A stretch of DNA of 64,000 nucleotides from Coemansia sp. RSA 487 (GCA_027577595.1 JANBRJ010000044.1:62001-126000), one strand, 5' to 3'. Positions 20,501 through 33,839 are shown, counted from the first letter of the stretch. Made by a program: numbers and translations. The notes: generated by a model from the sequence alone, not told the origin.

Positions 20501-23500
20501 CGCAGCCAAAGGACAGTCAAAAGCAGCTGCAAGCAGCCACTACCGCAGCTGAAACAGTGGCGGCAGCGCAAGACATCGAGGCAACCAAATCACCAGATTC
20601 AGTTTCTGTCAAGACGGAGCGATCTGTGGACAGTACTGGTATCGAGCTTAGCTGTGGCAGCGGCGGGTTTGATTTTAGCTTCCACGACCTTATGGATGCA
20701 GAGCTTATGTCGCTTAATGAGCTCGACAAGCTGTGGACGAACTCTAATCCTATGGCTAGCTCGTATTTGGATAGCGACACTTACACAAGCTACTCTATGC
20801 TGGAGCCCATTCCTGAGGTAAGCGTGGAAGACGGCAGTGATTTTTCTGGTAATGCCGCATCAGCAACAGCAGCAGTAGCCGAGACGAAACAAGACGCCAC
20901 TGATAATATTCTGCGCGGGAAGCCTACCGAGAGCCATAAAATGGCCGATTCCACTGTGCCCAGCTTCTATTCGCAATTGACGGTGCCTGCTGAAGCGGCT
21001 GTCCATAACAACGATGCTGACGATGACCACAGCAAACTTTCGATACAGCTTACGCAGAAATTATTGGCACTAAAGGCCGGCTCTGTAGCCGCAGTCACGG
21101 CTGTTAAAAAGGAAGGTACAGATAACATGTACCAGCCGAAAGAAGATCAAGAGGCGCCGCTCACTGACCAAAGTGCGTCGGAACAGAGCACAAAAGAACC
21201 AGCCACAGCCATATCGTCCTCTCCTGAAAAGGCAGCGGATGATGGCGACTCAAAGTCTATGGATCTGGACAGCGTGGAGCCTACAAATGTGTTGGCGAAG
21301 AATGCAAAGGAGCATGAGGAGACTATATCTGCTAGCTCAGCGACCAAAACCAACAGAGTCATCCTCCCGGATCCATTTGCCGATATCTCTCCTACTGCGA
21401 TGGTAGCAACAAAGGTCCCCGTATCGCCCCGCATTGTGTTGACCATAGTTGAAACGGTTCCTGTCTACATGACTGTCATTACCACAACCGAGCCGGCGGC
21501 CGACTGCCAGGGAAAGTGGATAGTTCGCCGACACAGACTACTGCGCTTAGTAGAAAATGGTTATGTCAACGCCTCCTCGCTTCTTCTCTCCGGGGGCGTG
21601 GCCTCGGAGCAGGAACGGAGCATAGTGCTTAGCTTGGAAGTCGGGCGGTTCAAGTGGCGGCGGCCGCAGAGCAAGCTTTACGGGACGTGGATCCCGCTGC
21701 CTCGCGCGCGTGCATTAGCAGCAACATGCTCTCTGAACCACCGTCTTGGTCCGTTTTTGAACGATAATCTAGAGTCGTATTTTCCAGCGCCGCTACCAAC
21801 CTCGTTTATTCGGCATCTTATCATGCCGTTCTTCAGCGATTCTGCAGGAATGTTGCTTTCTCCGTCGCAGTCCGAGCTTGATGCAACTAGCGTGGCATTT
21901 TCAGGTGATGCAAGTTCGCTGCTAGCAAAGGCAGAAGCAACAGCAGTAGCAACAGAGCCTGATAAAAAGGCAGAAGCATTGTCATCGGAAGCAGCAGCAG
22001 CATCGGGATCCGCTCCAACTAACGACATTATGCCCGTTGTGTCTTCGCATCCTGTTGTAACTTCCACCGTATTGCCCTCTTCGGGTGCCAACACCCAATC
22101 TTCCAGCACTAGCGCGGTGCCTAATGCGGCGAGTGCTGCGTTTGGGAATGGACTGGGTATTGGGATCCAGAACATGGCCAACTCTGCGATGGCAAGCTAT
22201 GCACAATCGCTTATGCGCCAACCCAAACAGTCGATCTCGCGTTCGAGCACGTTTGGTGCAACTGCACGTGGCACGCCTTCTCCGTCGATCATCCAGTCGT
22301 TGGCAACACGAGGAGGAGGGACGCTGAACTTTGCTGGTGCTGCCAAAGCGATCTTTGGCTCTGACGACAGGCAGCTTCAGTCCTTTTTGCAGCTTCTAAG
22401 CGCCGAAAGCCCGATGCTAAGCACATCGATTGCCAGCGAGCTGCATGTGGAAAATTCTCCGCCACCCCCATCTAGAGCAGACTCGCCTTTTGTCTCTGCT
22501 GAATCCATGGCCGCAATTGCATCGGAGACGGCTGCACCAACGGTTCCAGCTTCCGCATCGCAGGGAGCTGGCAAGTGCACAGACAGCGATTTGTTGCATC
22601 CTTTTGTTGGTACTAGCAGCGACCCTTCGTTGCTACCTTCGCCTTTTGGAACGAAGCCTGAGGTCAAGGCTGTGATCAATGACTTGGCCAAGTCCACACT
22701 TGCAGATAACGGTTCTTTGGCATCGCTTGTGCGAGACGCGCTCGACAAAGCAGGCAACCAGGCGGAAGATGTGGATACTAGCAATGCACGCAAGACACAG
22801 ATTGAAACCGATGTCTCTGGCAGCGGGGCTGCTGATACTGTTAAAGCCGAAAACGATGCCAAAGCCAAGCCCGTATGCTCAAGTGGTGCTCCCACGGCTG
22901 CTTTGACTTTTGATACACGTACCGACGGAGACGTAAGCGGTTTGAAAGAATCAAAATCGGCATTGGGCCCATCTTTGCCAGACGCAAACGCGGAGTCAGA
23001 TCTGTTTAGCCGCAGCCGCCATATAGCGGGTGGAGTTGATCAGGAGAAAGATGCAGATGCTTTGTCCTCCGTTGAAGTAGAGCCAAAAGCCTCGGTGAAA
23101 GCAGAAGCTGCACCAGCAAGCACACAGTTTGAGGATTCGATGGATGTTGATTCAACGGAGCAATCGGATGACGATCTAGACCTAAGGATGGTGTTTTCTG
23201 CCGACGATGATGACATGGATATGATCTGTCGCTCTACACCACCATCGCCGCCGCCGCCGCCGCATACCCCACCACGTCAGCGGAGGCTGTCAAGCACACC
23301 GCTTCTGCTTTCACGATCAGTATCGCCTTGCCTTTCAGAGTCACTGTCGTCTGCTGGCGATCGCACGCTCCTCGATGACCAGGGACACGAGCAGCCGGTC
23401 AAGCAAAAGCTGGATCAAAAGCTACTACAACAACAACAGCTGCTGCTGCAGCAGCAACAGCAGCAGCGGCTAGACCGTCAGCAGCAGCATGGAATTGGGA

Positions 23501-24545
23501 GCTTCAATGCTCGCCTTGCACAGTCGATGGAGGCATTTGGTTTTACCGGTACAGCCAAGGCCAGCCTGCTTCTTCGATTGCGCGCAGCAGCAGCAGCAAA
23601 GAGCACAGGTCGTCAGCAAGCGGTGGCGCCCTATATGCTGTATCGCAACACCGCCGGCGTGGCAGGAACTGGTGGTGTTGGTATTGCAGCTGCTGGAGTC
23701 AGTGGAAGTGGAGCAGGTGGCAATAAGCGAGCGAAGGGTAGCATGAACGAATCCGATGGTAATGGAGTGTTGGCGGGAGGCGTGCGCAAGCGTGCCAGAG
23801 TGATACGTGTTCCTCGTTCCAAGCCTGTATCCAAACAAACGCCAGCCAGTGCGGCTGGTGGAGCGGGTTCATCATCTTCGTTGCCTGCCAGTAAAGGAGT
23901 AAACGGTGTTCGTGGGAGAAACAGAGGGACAGCAGCAATCCCAGATGCGTCGGTGGTCTTACGCCTTGCAAGCGCGATATACAACCATACGCTCAATTTG
24001 ACGGCACTTGCACATAGCCAGCGACAAACAGCAGAAACACATAACACGGGCGCTAACTCGACGCAGTCATCGGTGTCGTCAGGATCTTCTGAAGCAAAGA
24101 GCCCAGCAGTGTTGTCGACCAGCAGTAGCAACTCTGGGAATCTGCAAAGGAATTTGCCACCGCCGCAAGGCAATGCTTCGAAGTCTGTATCTGTGTCAGC
24201 GACAGGTGTCCAATCAAAAACACCCGTAGCAGTGCGTTCTCCAGCAAGCGGCCGGTCGCCAGTGGCAACACCAACACCAACAGTCAGCAGGCCGCTACAG
24301 AGACCATCACCACGTCCTTCTCCCCAGCAGCAGCAGCAGCAGCAGCAACAGAAGATGCCCTTTTCTGGTAATCGTGCAGTACCGCCTCGCTCACCAGCTC
24401 AACAGCAGCAACGGCCAGCGATCCAAAGGCCAGCTGGTGGTAGCCCGCGCCCTACTTTGCAAGCTCCAAGAGGACAATTGCCTGTGCGTCCTGTTAATGG
24501 AAACAGATCGCCAGCAAACGTCCAACGAATGCCACAGCAAGGTAT

Positions 24546-24577
<32 letters not shown>

Positions 24578-24996
24578 GTAGCCCTCGGCCACCAGGCATT
24601 CCATCCTCTTCAGGAGCCATGCCACCTCAGCAACGCCCGATGATTAGAAGACCACCTCTCCCACAGCAGCAACCCCGTCCGAGACTGGGCGCGCCATCTG
24701 GGGGACCAATGCACAGACCACCAGGACAGCAACAGCGACCAGCTGCTGCTAGACTTCCACCGGGAACAACAGCTGGTAGTTCTGGTTCTCCTGCGTTGCA
24801 ACGACCACCACCACCATTGCTTCGCAGCGGCGTCACCGGCTCGCCAAAGCAGCCGCCTATCAGTCAGCAGCAACAAAAACAAAAACAACCACCACCAGCG
24901 GACACTTCATCGACAACAGCTGTGACTTCTGCTGCTACCACTCCTGCTGTCTCTATTAACAGCGCAAAGACACACAAGCCGCAAAAGGCGGCATAA
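17561..24996 (+). CDS. Gds1-type winged-helix plus APSES-domain transcriptional regulator, three exons
   Basis: The exons are 17561-17838, 18551-19857 and 20276-24996; total 2101 residues. Introns are 712 nt (GTAAGT...AATAG, phase 2) and about 418 nt (GTAAGA...AAAG, phase 1). The first intron splits the winged helix: DKVFVAILKALVARYNKPSS and HEFTMLG in exon 1 join GATPYATVSSRISQHFKRIL in exon 2 (domain about residues 55-135). Exon 3 holds a second DNA-binding module at about 920-1025 resembling the APSES/KilA-N fold (GYVNASSLLL, then YGTWIPLPRARALA). The rest is Ser/Ala-rich with acidic patches, then Gln/Pro-rich with three CAG-repeat tracts near 23430-23490, 24325-24350 and 24547-24577. A nuclear regulator is expected. 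The second intron ends in tandem acceptors (AAGTAG) that would add or skip one Val. Confidence 0.85.
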
Positions 24997-25133
24997 CTAA
25001 GAAGTGATAACTTTGCGTTCTTTCACTTTCTATCTTCTTTCCCGTCTCATTAGTTATTTAATTATATTGTATTTATTGACATCTAATTTAACGATATTTT
25101 AGCAGCTAAAGAAAAATATATGTAACTTTATAG

Positions 25134-26072
25134 TCAGAGCTCACCTTCCCAAACGCTGCCCTCTGACGGATGCATTGAAGCTGTTTGCGTAGGAGAGCTG
25201 ATAGCAAGGGCATCGAGGATGGCATTGGATATGTCTCTATAGGTTTGGGCGCTTTTATCAGGACTGATGAACGAGTTACCTGTCCGGTCAGCAAAGACAA
25301 CCAGTGCGCACGCAGCGCGAATCGACTGGGGAGCAGATCCGTTTGGACCTGTAGAGATACTGGCGAGATGGAACAACATGTGGCACTCCATCTCCAAGGC
25401 TGATGCGTTGGGATGCGTTGCACGGATCCTGTCCAGCAGACCGCTGTTGGCGTCGTAGAAATCGTCGCCTATTCGGCCCTGCGCGCTGTAGAAGCCGTCA
25501 GCATTGCCGACCTCGCCTTCAAACACGTGGTCGAGGCCGCCAGGAACCTTTTCCGCAACACAAGCCGATAGACATTCGGTTAGTTTGCGATCCGGCTGAA
25601 CGGTAGGCCAAAGAATATACGGTTCGTCGGTGCCAGCAGTAGTGCCATTGGGATCTTTATTTGCATAGAACGAGTAGTTTGTGGAGATACCAAAGGCGCC
25701 GGACGCCACAATGACGTCACCCGCTTGGGCATCACAAATGGAGCCGCATGAACCCAGCCGAATGATCGTCAAGGGTCCCTTGACGACCATACGCACCTCA
25801 CGCACAAAGAAGTCCATCATCGAAAGCCCCATGCCGATGGCTACGATGCTCACTGGCAAGTTCTTGTAAATGCCAGTGATAGTCAGGATCCCTCGGTGTG
25901 ACTGGTGCTCGAATAGCACTTTGTCCAGGTGCTTTGATATCAGGCGTGCGCGCTGTGGATCGCCAACCGTTAGAAGGCGGTTGGCTACTTGCCCCCATTT
26001 AGTCTCGACATGGTATGTCTTGCCGTCGGCGCTGAGCGGCTTGTTGGCGTTTGTCATTTGATCGGTTGGCAT
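25134..26072 (-). CDS. Uridine phosphorylase
   Basis: Intronless, 312 residues, start ATG at 26072. It belongs to the PNP/UDP nucleoside phosphorylase family: GDPQRARLISKHLD near the N-terminus (phosphate site), GMGLSMMDFFVRE, RLGSCGSICD, GNADGFYSAQGR and ASALEMECHMLFHLA, where the EMEC block binds the ribose. Length and motif order fit eukaryotic uridine phosphorylases, which split uridine with phosphate into uracil and ribose-1-phosphate for pyrimidine salvage in the cytosol. Its 3' end converges on the Gds1-type gene, 137 bp away. Confidence 0.92.
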   Translation of the reverse strand: MPTDQMTNANKPLSADGKTYHVETKWGQVANRLLTVGDPQRARLISKHLDKVLFEHQSHRGILTITGIYKNLPVSIVAIGMGLSMMDFFVREVRMVVKGPLTIIRLGSCGSICDAQAGDVIVASGAFGISTNYSFYANKDPNGTTAGTDEPYILWPTVQPDRKLTECLSACVAEKVPGGLDHVFEGEVGNADGFYSAQGRIGDDFYDANSGLLDRIRATHPNASALEMECHMLFHLASISTGPNGSAPQSIRAACALVVFADRTGNSFISPDKSAQTYRDISNAILDALAISSPTQTASMHPSEGSVWEGEL

Positions 26073-26763
26073 TATTAGTAGAGGGAAGATAAGGTTTTTT
26101 TTTTACTCCAGAACGATAAAGTGGTGAAGAGAACAGAAAAGGCCGCAAAGAAAACAACGTATTTTTATGCTCCTTTTCCAGTTACAAAGTGCTACAACAA
26201 CAAACCAGAAATCAATGGCAATAAGAGGGGTATGCGGAAATGATAGGAGAAGGAAAAGAGCCGGAAACACAGCCCCACCGCCACAGGGACAGGTTTTCAA
26301 AATGCAAAAAATCGGACCATATGATCGGCAGCATCACGTGTGATTGGAGAAAGGAAAAACAGCTCATTGTAACCACAAATCTGCGAGAAAAAGGACAGTG
26401 CGACAATTTCTTGCTTTTCAGTGCTTGATTCGTTCAGATTAAACAGGTGCTGGTTCCATTCATGCAATTAATATAACAAACAACCAAGTCTCTTGATAGC
26501 GTGAGAAAAGGGACAATTACTTTATTCATTTCTGCAAAACTACAAATTGTGCCTGTAGATACTCTAAAAATGGATCACGAGGAACAAAATTAAACAAATG
26601 GATGATTAATACTTTGTCAGAATTTTTCAAACTGAACTCATCATATTCAAACGAAAGCAGCAAAGCTAATGATTAAGATAATATGTTTGTTGTAATCCAA
26701 AGTTGTGATATATAATGGTTTTGGTAAGTTATAAAAATACGTTTATTTTTATCCCATTCAGTT
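26073..26763. other. Intergenic region
   Basis: Promoter of uridine phosphorylase, with a palindromic ATCACGTGTGAT centred on a CACGTG core at 26335-26340, followed by the 3' flank of the CBM21 gene. No gene seen. Confidence 0.4.
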
Positions 26764-27376
26764 TCAGCACTGAAGCACAGACGTAGCGGTGTTACTGTGT
26801 GACCAGACCAGCGGAGAGCTTGTTCGTATCGAGCCATCCGCGTCAAAGACCACGTGGCCAAGCGGGCTTCCAGTGCGCATCATCGATGTGGGCAAAGATG
26901 TTGATGACAAGGAGGAGGAGGAGGTACCTGCAGCGGCAGCGACGGCGCTGTTCTCTGAGGTACCAAAAGACGGTAAGGAGGCGGAGGACGACAGAATGGG
27001 CGAGGAGCTTGGGGTGCTGTCGTTGCTGCTGCTTAGATATTCCACAGCGTGAGCAGAAGCTGTGTCTGCAAAGCGTGCAGAGGTCACAATGCTCGCTGGC
27101 AGGGCAGAAGACGACGTCGCGTAAGGCGAAAGGTCTTCTCCCCTTCCCCTTCTGCCTTCGCGCCATGCGACTTCTTGGTACAATGGAAGCTGCTCGTGCC
27201 TTTGCTCGCACAACAATGGCTGCTCAAGTTGCATGCGTGGCGATGACGAAATGGAAGGCAGCGAGGCACGGCGGTGGCAACTATCATTGCGGATGTCAGC
27301 AGCAGTATCATAAGGAGCAGCAGAATATCTGCCACTGCTTCCCGGCAACAATGGAGTAACCGAAGGCGATTCTGCT

Positions 27377-27407
<31 letters not shown>

Positions 27408-28671
27408 CCGCGCAGCCGCCGGCTGATTGCTTTTGCTGCTGATGTCTTGAGGATAAGCCGAAAAGCGCGGCCGACTGAGCCATGTATCTGCGCGTATCTG
27501 CGGCAGTTGGTGCCCGAAACGAATGCGGTTGCAAACTTGGCGAAGGCGGTGAAGAAGGAGAAGTATTTGCTTGGCCGAAGGTGAGACGTCTTGGCGCACA
27601 GAGATCCGCCGCTGAGTGTGCTCCGCCTGCGGACATGACATCATAAGCGGCGGCGGTGGTGGTTTTGTTGTTGATCATAATGCCATCGTAGTCTGCTTCG
27701 TCGTCGACAATGGCTGGCACCGCTGGCTGCGAGATCTTGAAGATATAGTTGGATCCGTTGTTGTTGTCCCAGTGCTCGCTTCCGGCCACGCTGTAGCGCA
27801 CGCAGATTGCCACCGTGGCTGGGAGCGATGCGGCAAGGAGCGAGGGCGGAAGGGCTATGGTGAACGCAAAGCGGTCGATGCCAGGTCGACTGCCTTGGCT
27901 GTCAAGGAGCGTGCGGATGTAGCTTGCGGTGGTCTCCTCGGCCGTGCGCCACTGGTCAAACGAGTACCTGACGGAGACGCATTTCTCAAACGCAATGTTG
28001 TGGACCTTGACGGTGCCCCGCAGCGCAGCCGAGCTGCGTCTGTTGTCGGCCAGCTCGACGCGCTCGACAACAACAGGGGACTCCTCAAACAGAGTAAACG
28101 AGGGAGATGGGCGGCGCACAGACGTCAGGCGCACTGTTGTAGGCTTTGTGTCTGTGTTTGCAACTGGCGTTGCTCTGCGCGAAGAGGAGTGCTCGTCCTC
28201 GGAGGCGCTAAAGTAGTCTGGCACTGCGTCCTTGGACGCGGATCTGGGGCTTTGCGCCTTGAGGAACCAGCGCACATATTCGAGATCAGCACCAAAATGC
28301 ACAAAGCGCGGAGTACGCATGCCTGCGGGTATTGGTGATTGATCGCCACTGTTGCTGCTGCTGCTGACACTGGCCTGGTACGCAGTTAGATCATTTGTTG
28401 TTGCGCTGCGCTTGCGAAGGCACGGGCGCACAACCTCGCCAGAATCCTTGCGGATCACTGCGGGCGGCGTGTAGAGTGGCAACGGCTTTTTCTTTTGCCC
28501 CAGAAGCACGTTCCTGCCGCCAGACTGCAGCTTGAGCGAGAACGCAGGGTTGCGGTAGCAGTTCCGGTTTTCTACAGTCACCGTGGACGTATATGTCGAT
28601 GGTGCAGCCGATGCCGGCAGGTACTGCTGCAGGAAGGACGAGGCAGTTGTTGAGGAAGCTGGGATGTACAT
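26764..28671 (-). CDS. Protein phosphatase 1 regulatory subunit with CBM21 domain (Gac1/PPP1R3-like)
   Basis: Intronless, 635 residues, ATG at 28671. A PP1-docking motif of the RVxF type, RFVHF, lies at residues 122-126, followed by GADLEYVRWF, as in glycogen-targeting subunits. The CBM21 starch/glycogen-binding domain covers about 198-315: VKVHNIAFEKCVSVRYSFDQ, then a two-residue step WR, DRFAFTIALPP and HWDNNNGSNYIFKI. The rest is a low-complexity Ser/Ala-rich tail. Such proteins bring PP1 to glycogen and favour dephosphorylation of glycogen synthase. The 5' leader holds tetranucleotide repeats. Confidence 0.88.
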
Positions 28672-28674
28672 GGT

Positions 28675-28733
28675 TTATTTATTTGTTTGTTTGTTTGTTT
28701 GTTTGGTTGGTTGGTTGGTTGGTTGGTTGGTTG
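28675..28733. repeat. Tetranucleotide microsatellite in the 5' leader of the CBM21 gene
   Basis: A run of TTTG units (28682-28705) passes directly into a run of GGTT units (28705-28732), 4 bp or more upstream of the ATG. On the transcribed strand this reads as CCAA followed by CAAA repeats. Confidence 0.95.
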
Positions 28734-31700
28734 ATTTTCCTGGCGCAGATGTCCAAGAGAGAAAGGAAACTGCGGTGGTTTCAGATGTTTGTTATAGATG
28801 GTGAAGGGGTTACAAATAGAGGGGGCAACGTTGATGTTGGTCTTGGGGATATAGGTAGAAATAAAGTACAAGAATATGAGTGGTTTTTTTTGTAAAGAAA
28901 AATACAGATAATGTCAAAATACAGAAGAGCAAATGAAACAGAGAAACCTGGATTCTTGAAGAAAGTATGAATTTAAAAGACTGCAACGAAAAATCGCATG
29001 GCCTTTGGAATCATCAAGAGATAGGGACTGAACAGGTTTTAAGAAAAAGAAAGAATTAATGAACAACAAGCAAGGTTGTGTACAAGCAAGAAGGAAAAAA
29101 AATGGGCACTGGACATTCATTTATATATTTTTTCATTTTTGAGGTGCACAGCTTAAAGTGAGATGAGCAATAAAACATGTTGTTGCTGAGTGTGTGTTTC
29201 GTTGGGCGGGAGACGAATAGGCAGCACGGGTACAGCCGATACGCAGGAAGATGATGGGGTGACGATAGTCCAGTGGCAAAAATGCAAAGCAAGTAAAAAA
29301 CCCTCTTCTTTCCTTTGTTGCTTCCAAAGACATCATCCACCCATCTGTGTTGCTACCGCCGTTGTGGTTGGCTACCTACACTCCGCTGTTGTTGGACAAG
29401 CACATATTTCCTGGAGGGGCGATGTATTATGCCCTCTACCCTTCCCTCCCCTCTTCCTCCATTCATGCGCATATCGCCATTTCATCTGCGCTGCCTGCGT
29501 GCAGTACTTGCGCGCTTATACCTGTTTCTTTGCGCTCTTCTACTCACGCTCTGCTTTCTTTGCATCGTTCTTCCTGAGCCCAGGCGAAACCCAGCTCAAA
29601 ACGCGAAAAGAGCCACGGATCAAACAGCTGCGCAAAGGTGACCAAAACCGAGAGAGCGTCATAGCGCGGGCATCATCCCCAACATCGATGTTACCCTTTT
29701 TCTATTTACAAAAGCGATGGCTGTATATCTCCTCGGTTGGCTCAAACAAGCCCGGATTCCCAGAGGAGGAGGCGGCAGCAGCAGCGGCAAAAAAGGGCAC
29801 AGCACGCACGAGGAGACAGGAATGGCGGAATGTGGCCAATTACAGCCTGCATCAGAACAAAAGAAAGGTGCTGCCGATTGTTCACAAACGCAAAGGAGGG
29901 AACAATGCAGGCATGCCTTGCAAAGGACGAAGGAGAGAAAGCAGATTTCGCTCTTTTTTCGCAATTACTTTGGCTTTGTAATTTCAGCCATCTCCTCCTT
30001 TTGTTGGCTCAATGCTTGCAGAATTGTATGCACAAGATGCCGCGTATAAGATTGCAGAAGAAAAAAAGACACACGCACGTACATTCCTGTTAATCGTCCA
30101 TGCGTTTGTATATGACTTGCAGCCTGCTTGATCGATAGCTGGTGATGGCGGGAGAGGGGGGAAGGTGCACCCCCAGCAAAATCCCAATTGTTTTTTGCTG
30201 TGCTGCGCTTGGAGGGTGGGAAAACCCGCTCGTCCTTGCATGGCTTGAATATTGTCTGTCAGAAGAGCTGAGCAACCACTATTCCCGGGCCGGCTCTTCA
30301 TAGATCCAGCACCCGTCATCTCTCGGCCATTTGGATCCATGGCAACATTTCATGTTGTCACACCAGGGGGAAAATAAAGTCCCTGAACCACGGTTACAAA
30401 ACAGGCAGATCAATTTTTGCATTGTGTTACCTCCGTCTTTATCAATTCTTTATCAGCCGATTTTTCTTTCTTTCCGAACCTGTTCCGCCTGGTGGAAAGA
30501 GTTGTTCTTTTTTTCCCGCCCATGTCAGCTGAGCGACAACATTATTATCAAAGCCAGAACAGCATAACTGCAGGCTTCTTCAGGCTACTCCTTTTTTCTC
30601 ATCAACTCTATCAATCACCCTGTTTTAAAAAACTGCATTTGGCTACTGCTGTAACAGATCTCCCTAATATTTATTTGGCTTTTTTCATATCAACAATGCT
30701 TGATCAGAATCCGATAGAGTCCTATGACATTCTTTTTTTTTTTTTTCGTTCGCGCATATTAGTTGCGCATCATTTATTTTGAGAAGACGAATTCTTTTTC
30801 TTTGCTTTGGAATTACCGCAAATCCTGCTGCCTTGTCGATATCATCATATACACAGCGTTACGTGGACTATCCGTGGAGATTGGCAAAGTGATTTGTTTG
30901 CTGCAGACGCTACACAAGCTCACCCTCCCACCTTTTCAAATAAAATAATATTGACTCGGTTTTTGGTTAGAGCTAATAATTGTCTATAGAAAAAGCTCAA
31001 CGAATATCTGGATGGGTCTTGATAGCGTAGAAACTAGACATAATGTCGTTATCTCACGCAAATCAATTACCCATCGACAATACATATTTGCGAAACAAAA
31101 TGGGGGTGAGGCGGCAAGACTCAACGAACAATCAATTGCCATACCTCAAAAGTGCAAGTACATGTTCAAAACGGTACAATCTCAAGGCCACCACTGGCTA
31201 CCGTACGGCTGCATTTTGTCCTGCAAAACTTCATTTCTCTCTATCTTTTACTTTCTTCTACTTGTCCTTTGTGCATGTTGCATGGCATGTCTTTTTTCCA
31301 TTCATCAGGATTAGAAAAACGCAGTTTTGTGTGTCTATTCGCCTGATGCCAAGGACAACATCATTGTTTTCACTTGTAAGCAAAACAAATAGCAGATGTT
31401 GGGAATAGTGCTACATTTCTCTTTGTCCTATTGTCTTGCTTTTTCATTTTACGTGGACAATACGCGTGGAATAGTGGTAGAAATACAACGCAGAAGCAAA
31501 ACCCTGGCCTCCACACGTGTGCCCCCTCTTTTTAAAATCGATTCTTCCAGCAAGGTTAGCTGGATCGTTTTGAAGAAATGTCTTTTTTTTTTCTTTTGCC
31601 ATCCGATAGGCATCCTTTATTTTTAGCCATGCGACAACAATCGATGGATCTTACTGGTTGTTGAGTGGCCGTTGGTTAGGCCTTCCCCCTTCTATTATGT

Positions 31701-33839
31701 CTGTTTCTTTAATGCCCAGATCACCGAGGAGAAAAATACAAATTGAATTGTTCCATTCATTGATGCCCCCCTCAATTGTCCTGGACCTTACCTTGTGTGT
31801 CTGCATATCAAGCAGCAAGGGCGTTATTTCGTGTATATGATTCTTCAACATTACATGCACAAGATAGCCACTTGCGAAATGCAAAATGCGAAATGCAAAG
31901 CCGTTTATGCTTGTAATATAATGTACATCTCGCCTCTGATGACAATGCCACTTGCGTATGCCATAGAATAAAAAAGACCTCAGTGCATAGCACTGGTTTT
32001 CTTTAGAGCCAAATATAAAAAGTACCTACTTGCGACTTGACCATGTTATTCCATGGATCGTTGAAGGGCAGAGAAAGTGCCCTATGCTTTTATGTTTGCG
32101 CTTGCTGCAAGGCCGCAGCACGTAAAAGATCTACCTGCTCAAACAGTTTATATTTCGACGGATCTCCTCAAATGTTTCTCCCTCCAAATGAAAAAAGAAC
32201 ACGCACAAAAATATGCTCACGTTTACATTTGCATGCTTCTTTTCACTTTACATTTGCATGCGCTATGTTGCATGTCAGAATACATGAAACATAAAGGCTG
32301 TGGCAGGTGCGAGAGAAAAACAAAAGCAAAGCAATAATCTGCCTGCATTTGCGTTTTAGCCCCCCACCTCATTTTCCATCAGCTTTGGCTTTGCAGGCCA
32401 TGTGTGGTTGTCAGCTTTTCTACAGCATCCAAACACCGATACTCCTTTGTTCCTCCTTTTTTGCTAAAAAAAATCGCTTTGGCGCATGCCAGGTTATAGG
32501 GGGTTGCAAGAGGAGGGAGAAGCACAAAGAGACAATGTCTACATTTGTCAATGCTGCAATAGGAAAAGGCGCTATAGAACCGATTCTTTATTTGCGCTTT
32601 TTGCTATATGATCCCTAATTTCTTCATTTTCTGAAAGCTGGCAACTATTGCGGTTGTTGCAAATTATATGCAGTCCACATGTACATTGCCTTCATAGCTC
32701 ATTTATTTTCATGCCATCCACCGTGCCGAAACAAGACATTCTGTTCTTTCTCTTTCTCTTGTTTTTCTCCCATTGCAGCAATCAAATCATTAAATCCTCA
32801 AACGAAACAGAATTATCACGACATCCTTTAATTATCTGAAGAGGACCATGCGTTTGGTTTGGGCAAAAACGGGATGTAAAAAAACGGTGCATCTGTCATT
32901 TCACGATTTTCCCCAATCCTGAAGGCTGATATTCAAGTAAAGAAAAGGTGGTGTTCATTAGATGCACAACATGCATGCCTTCTATTTGTTGCGCGAACCC
33001 TGGAAATACCTGTTTTTCTTCCTCAAAGTATCGTCTGACTGGACAAATGATTTTCATTCTTATTGACACGAAGCCATTAGTGTGCGTATGCGTGCAGAAG
33101 ACGGAGTGAGATTCAAGTTTATTGCGCTCTATAACAAGTTCAATAAGGAGTGGCAATGTAATTAAAAATTGCTCGTTTGCATGTGGACAAACATTTCAGA
33201 TGATTAATTGCTGAGCAGTATTGAATAAAAACGATGCTTAGATGTTTCTGCTCTGGCCATTTAGCACGATTTACAAGGTAAAACATAACCAAGGTAAAAT
33301 GAAAATCCACATCTCTGGAAATAAGTGCCTTTTTAATCATGATCAGACAGGGCAAAATTATTTATCACTAGCTAATCTCTGGTTCTTGTCATTATGACAA
33401 GATACAATAAACATCCTAAAGGATAGAAATCAGCAAAAAAAATACACTTTCCTTGAATAACGTCATCACATACTACACATGTCTATTTTGAACAGTGTCA
33501 AAACCTTTAGAGTTTCTTTGACCTTTCTGGCTTTTTCTTTTGTCTTGCCTGTTTGCTCTGTGGATATTGAACCTTGAAGCAATGCTGAATTGTGTGAGAA
33601 CAACAGGCACGGGCTGTCAAAAAGATCTTTTCGAGGCTTGGACAACAGCCTTATGCGTACAGATTGATGTTTGATATAAAAGAGGCTGACAAAGTTTACC
33701 AAAGGTCCAGCTTTTCTTCTTTTGCATTGCTTATTTTTCTTCTTCGCTACTTTACAGTTTTGGTTGATCTACTGTAGGTTATATTTCAAAGCTCTTTTCC
33801 AGACTTTATACATCTGCACCAGCACGTAAATAGCGAGCA
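28734..33839. other. About 5-kb gene-poor region upstream of the Nma111-type gene
   Basis: I see no gene, tRNA or transposon I can support. The longest open stretch (29190-29981) starts only at a non-ATG codon and has low-complexity, cysteine- and phenylalanine-rich translation typical of noncoding DNA. There are many pyrimidine runs and small direct repeats, such as TTACATTTGCATGC at about 32222 and again at about 32248. It may hold long leaders or noncoding RNAs, which I cannot identify by eye. Confidence 0.4.

Noticed and set aside
29190-29981. Open frame of 263 codons on the plus strand
   Set aside because: It begins only at GTG, has no early ATG, and its translation is low-complexity and Cys/Phe/Lys-rich like noncoding sequence; no domain.
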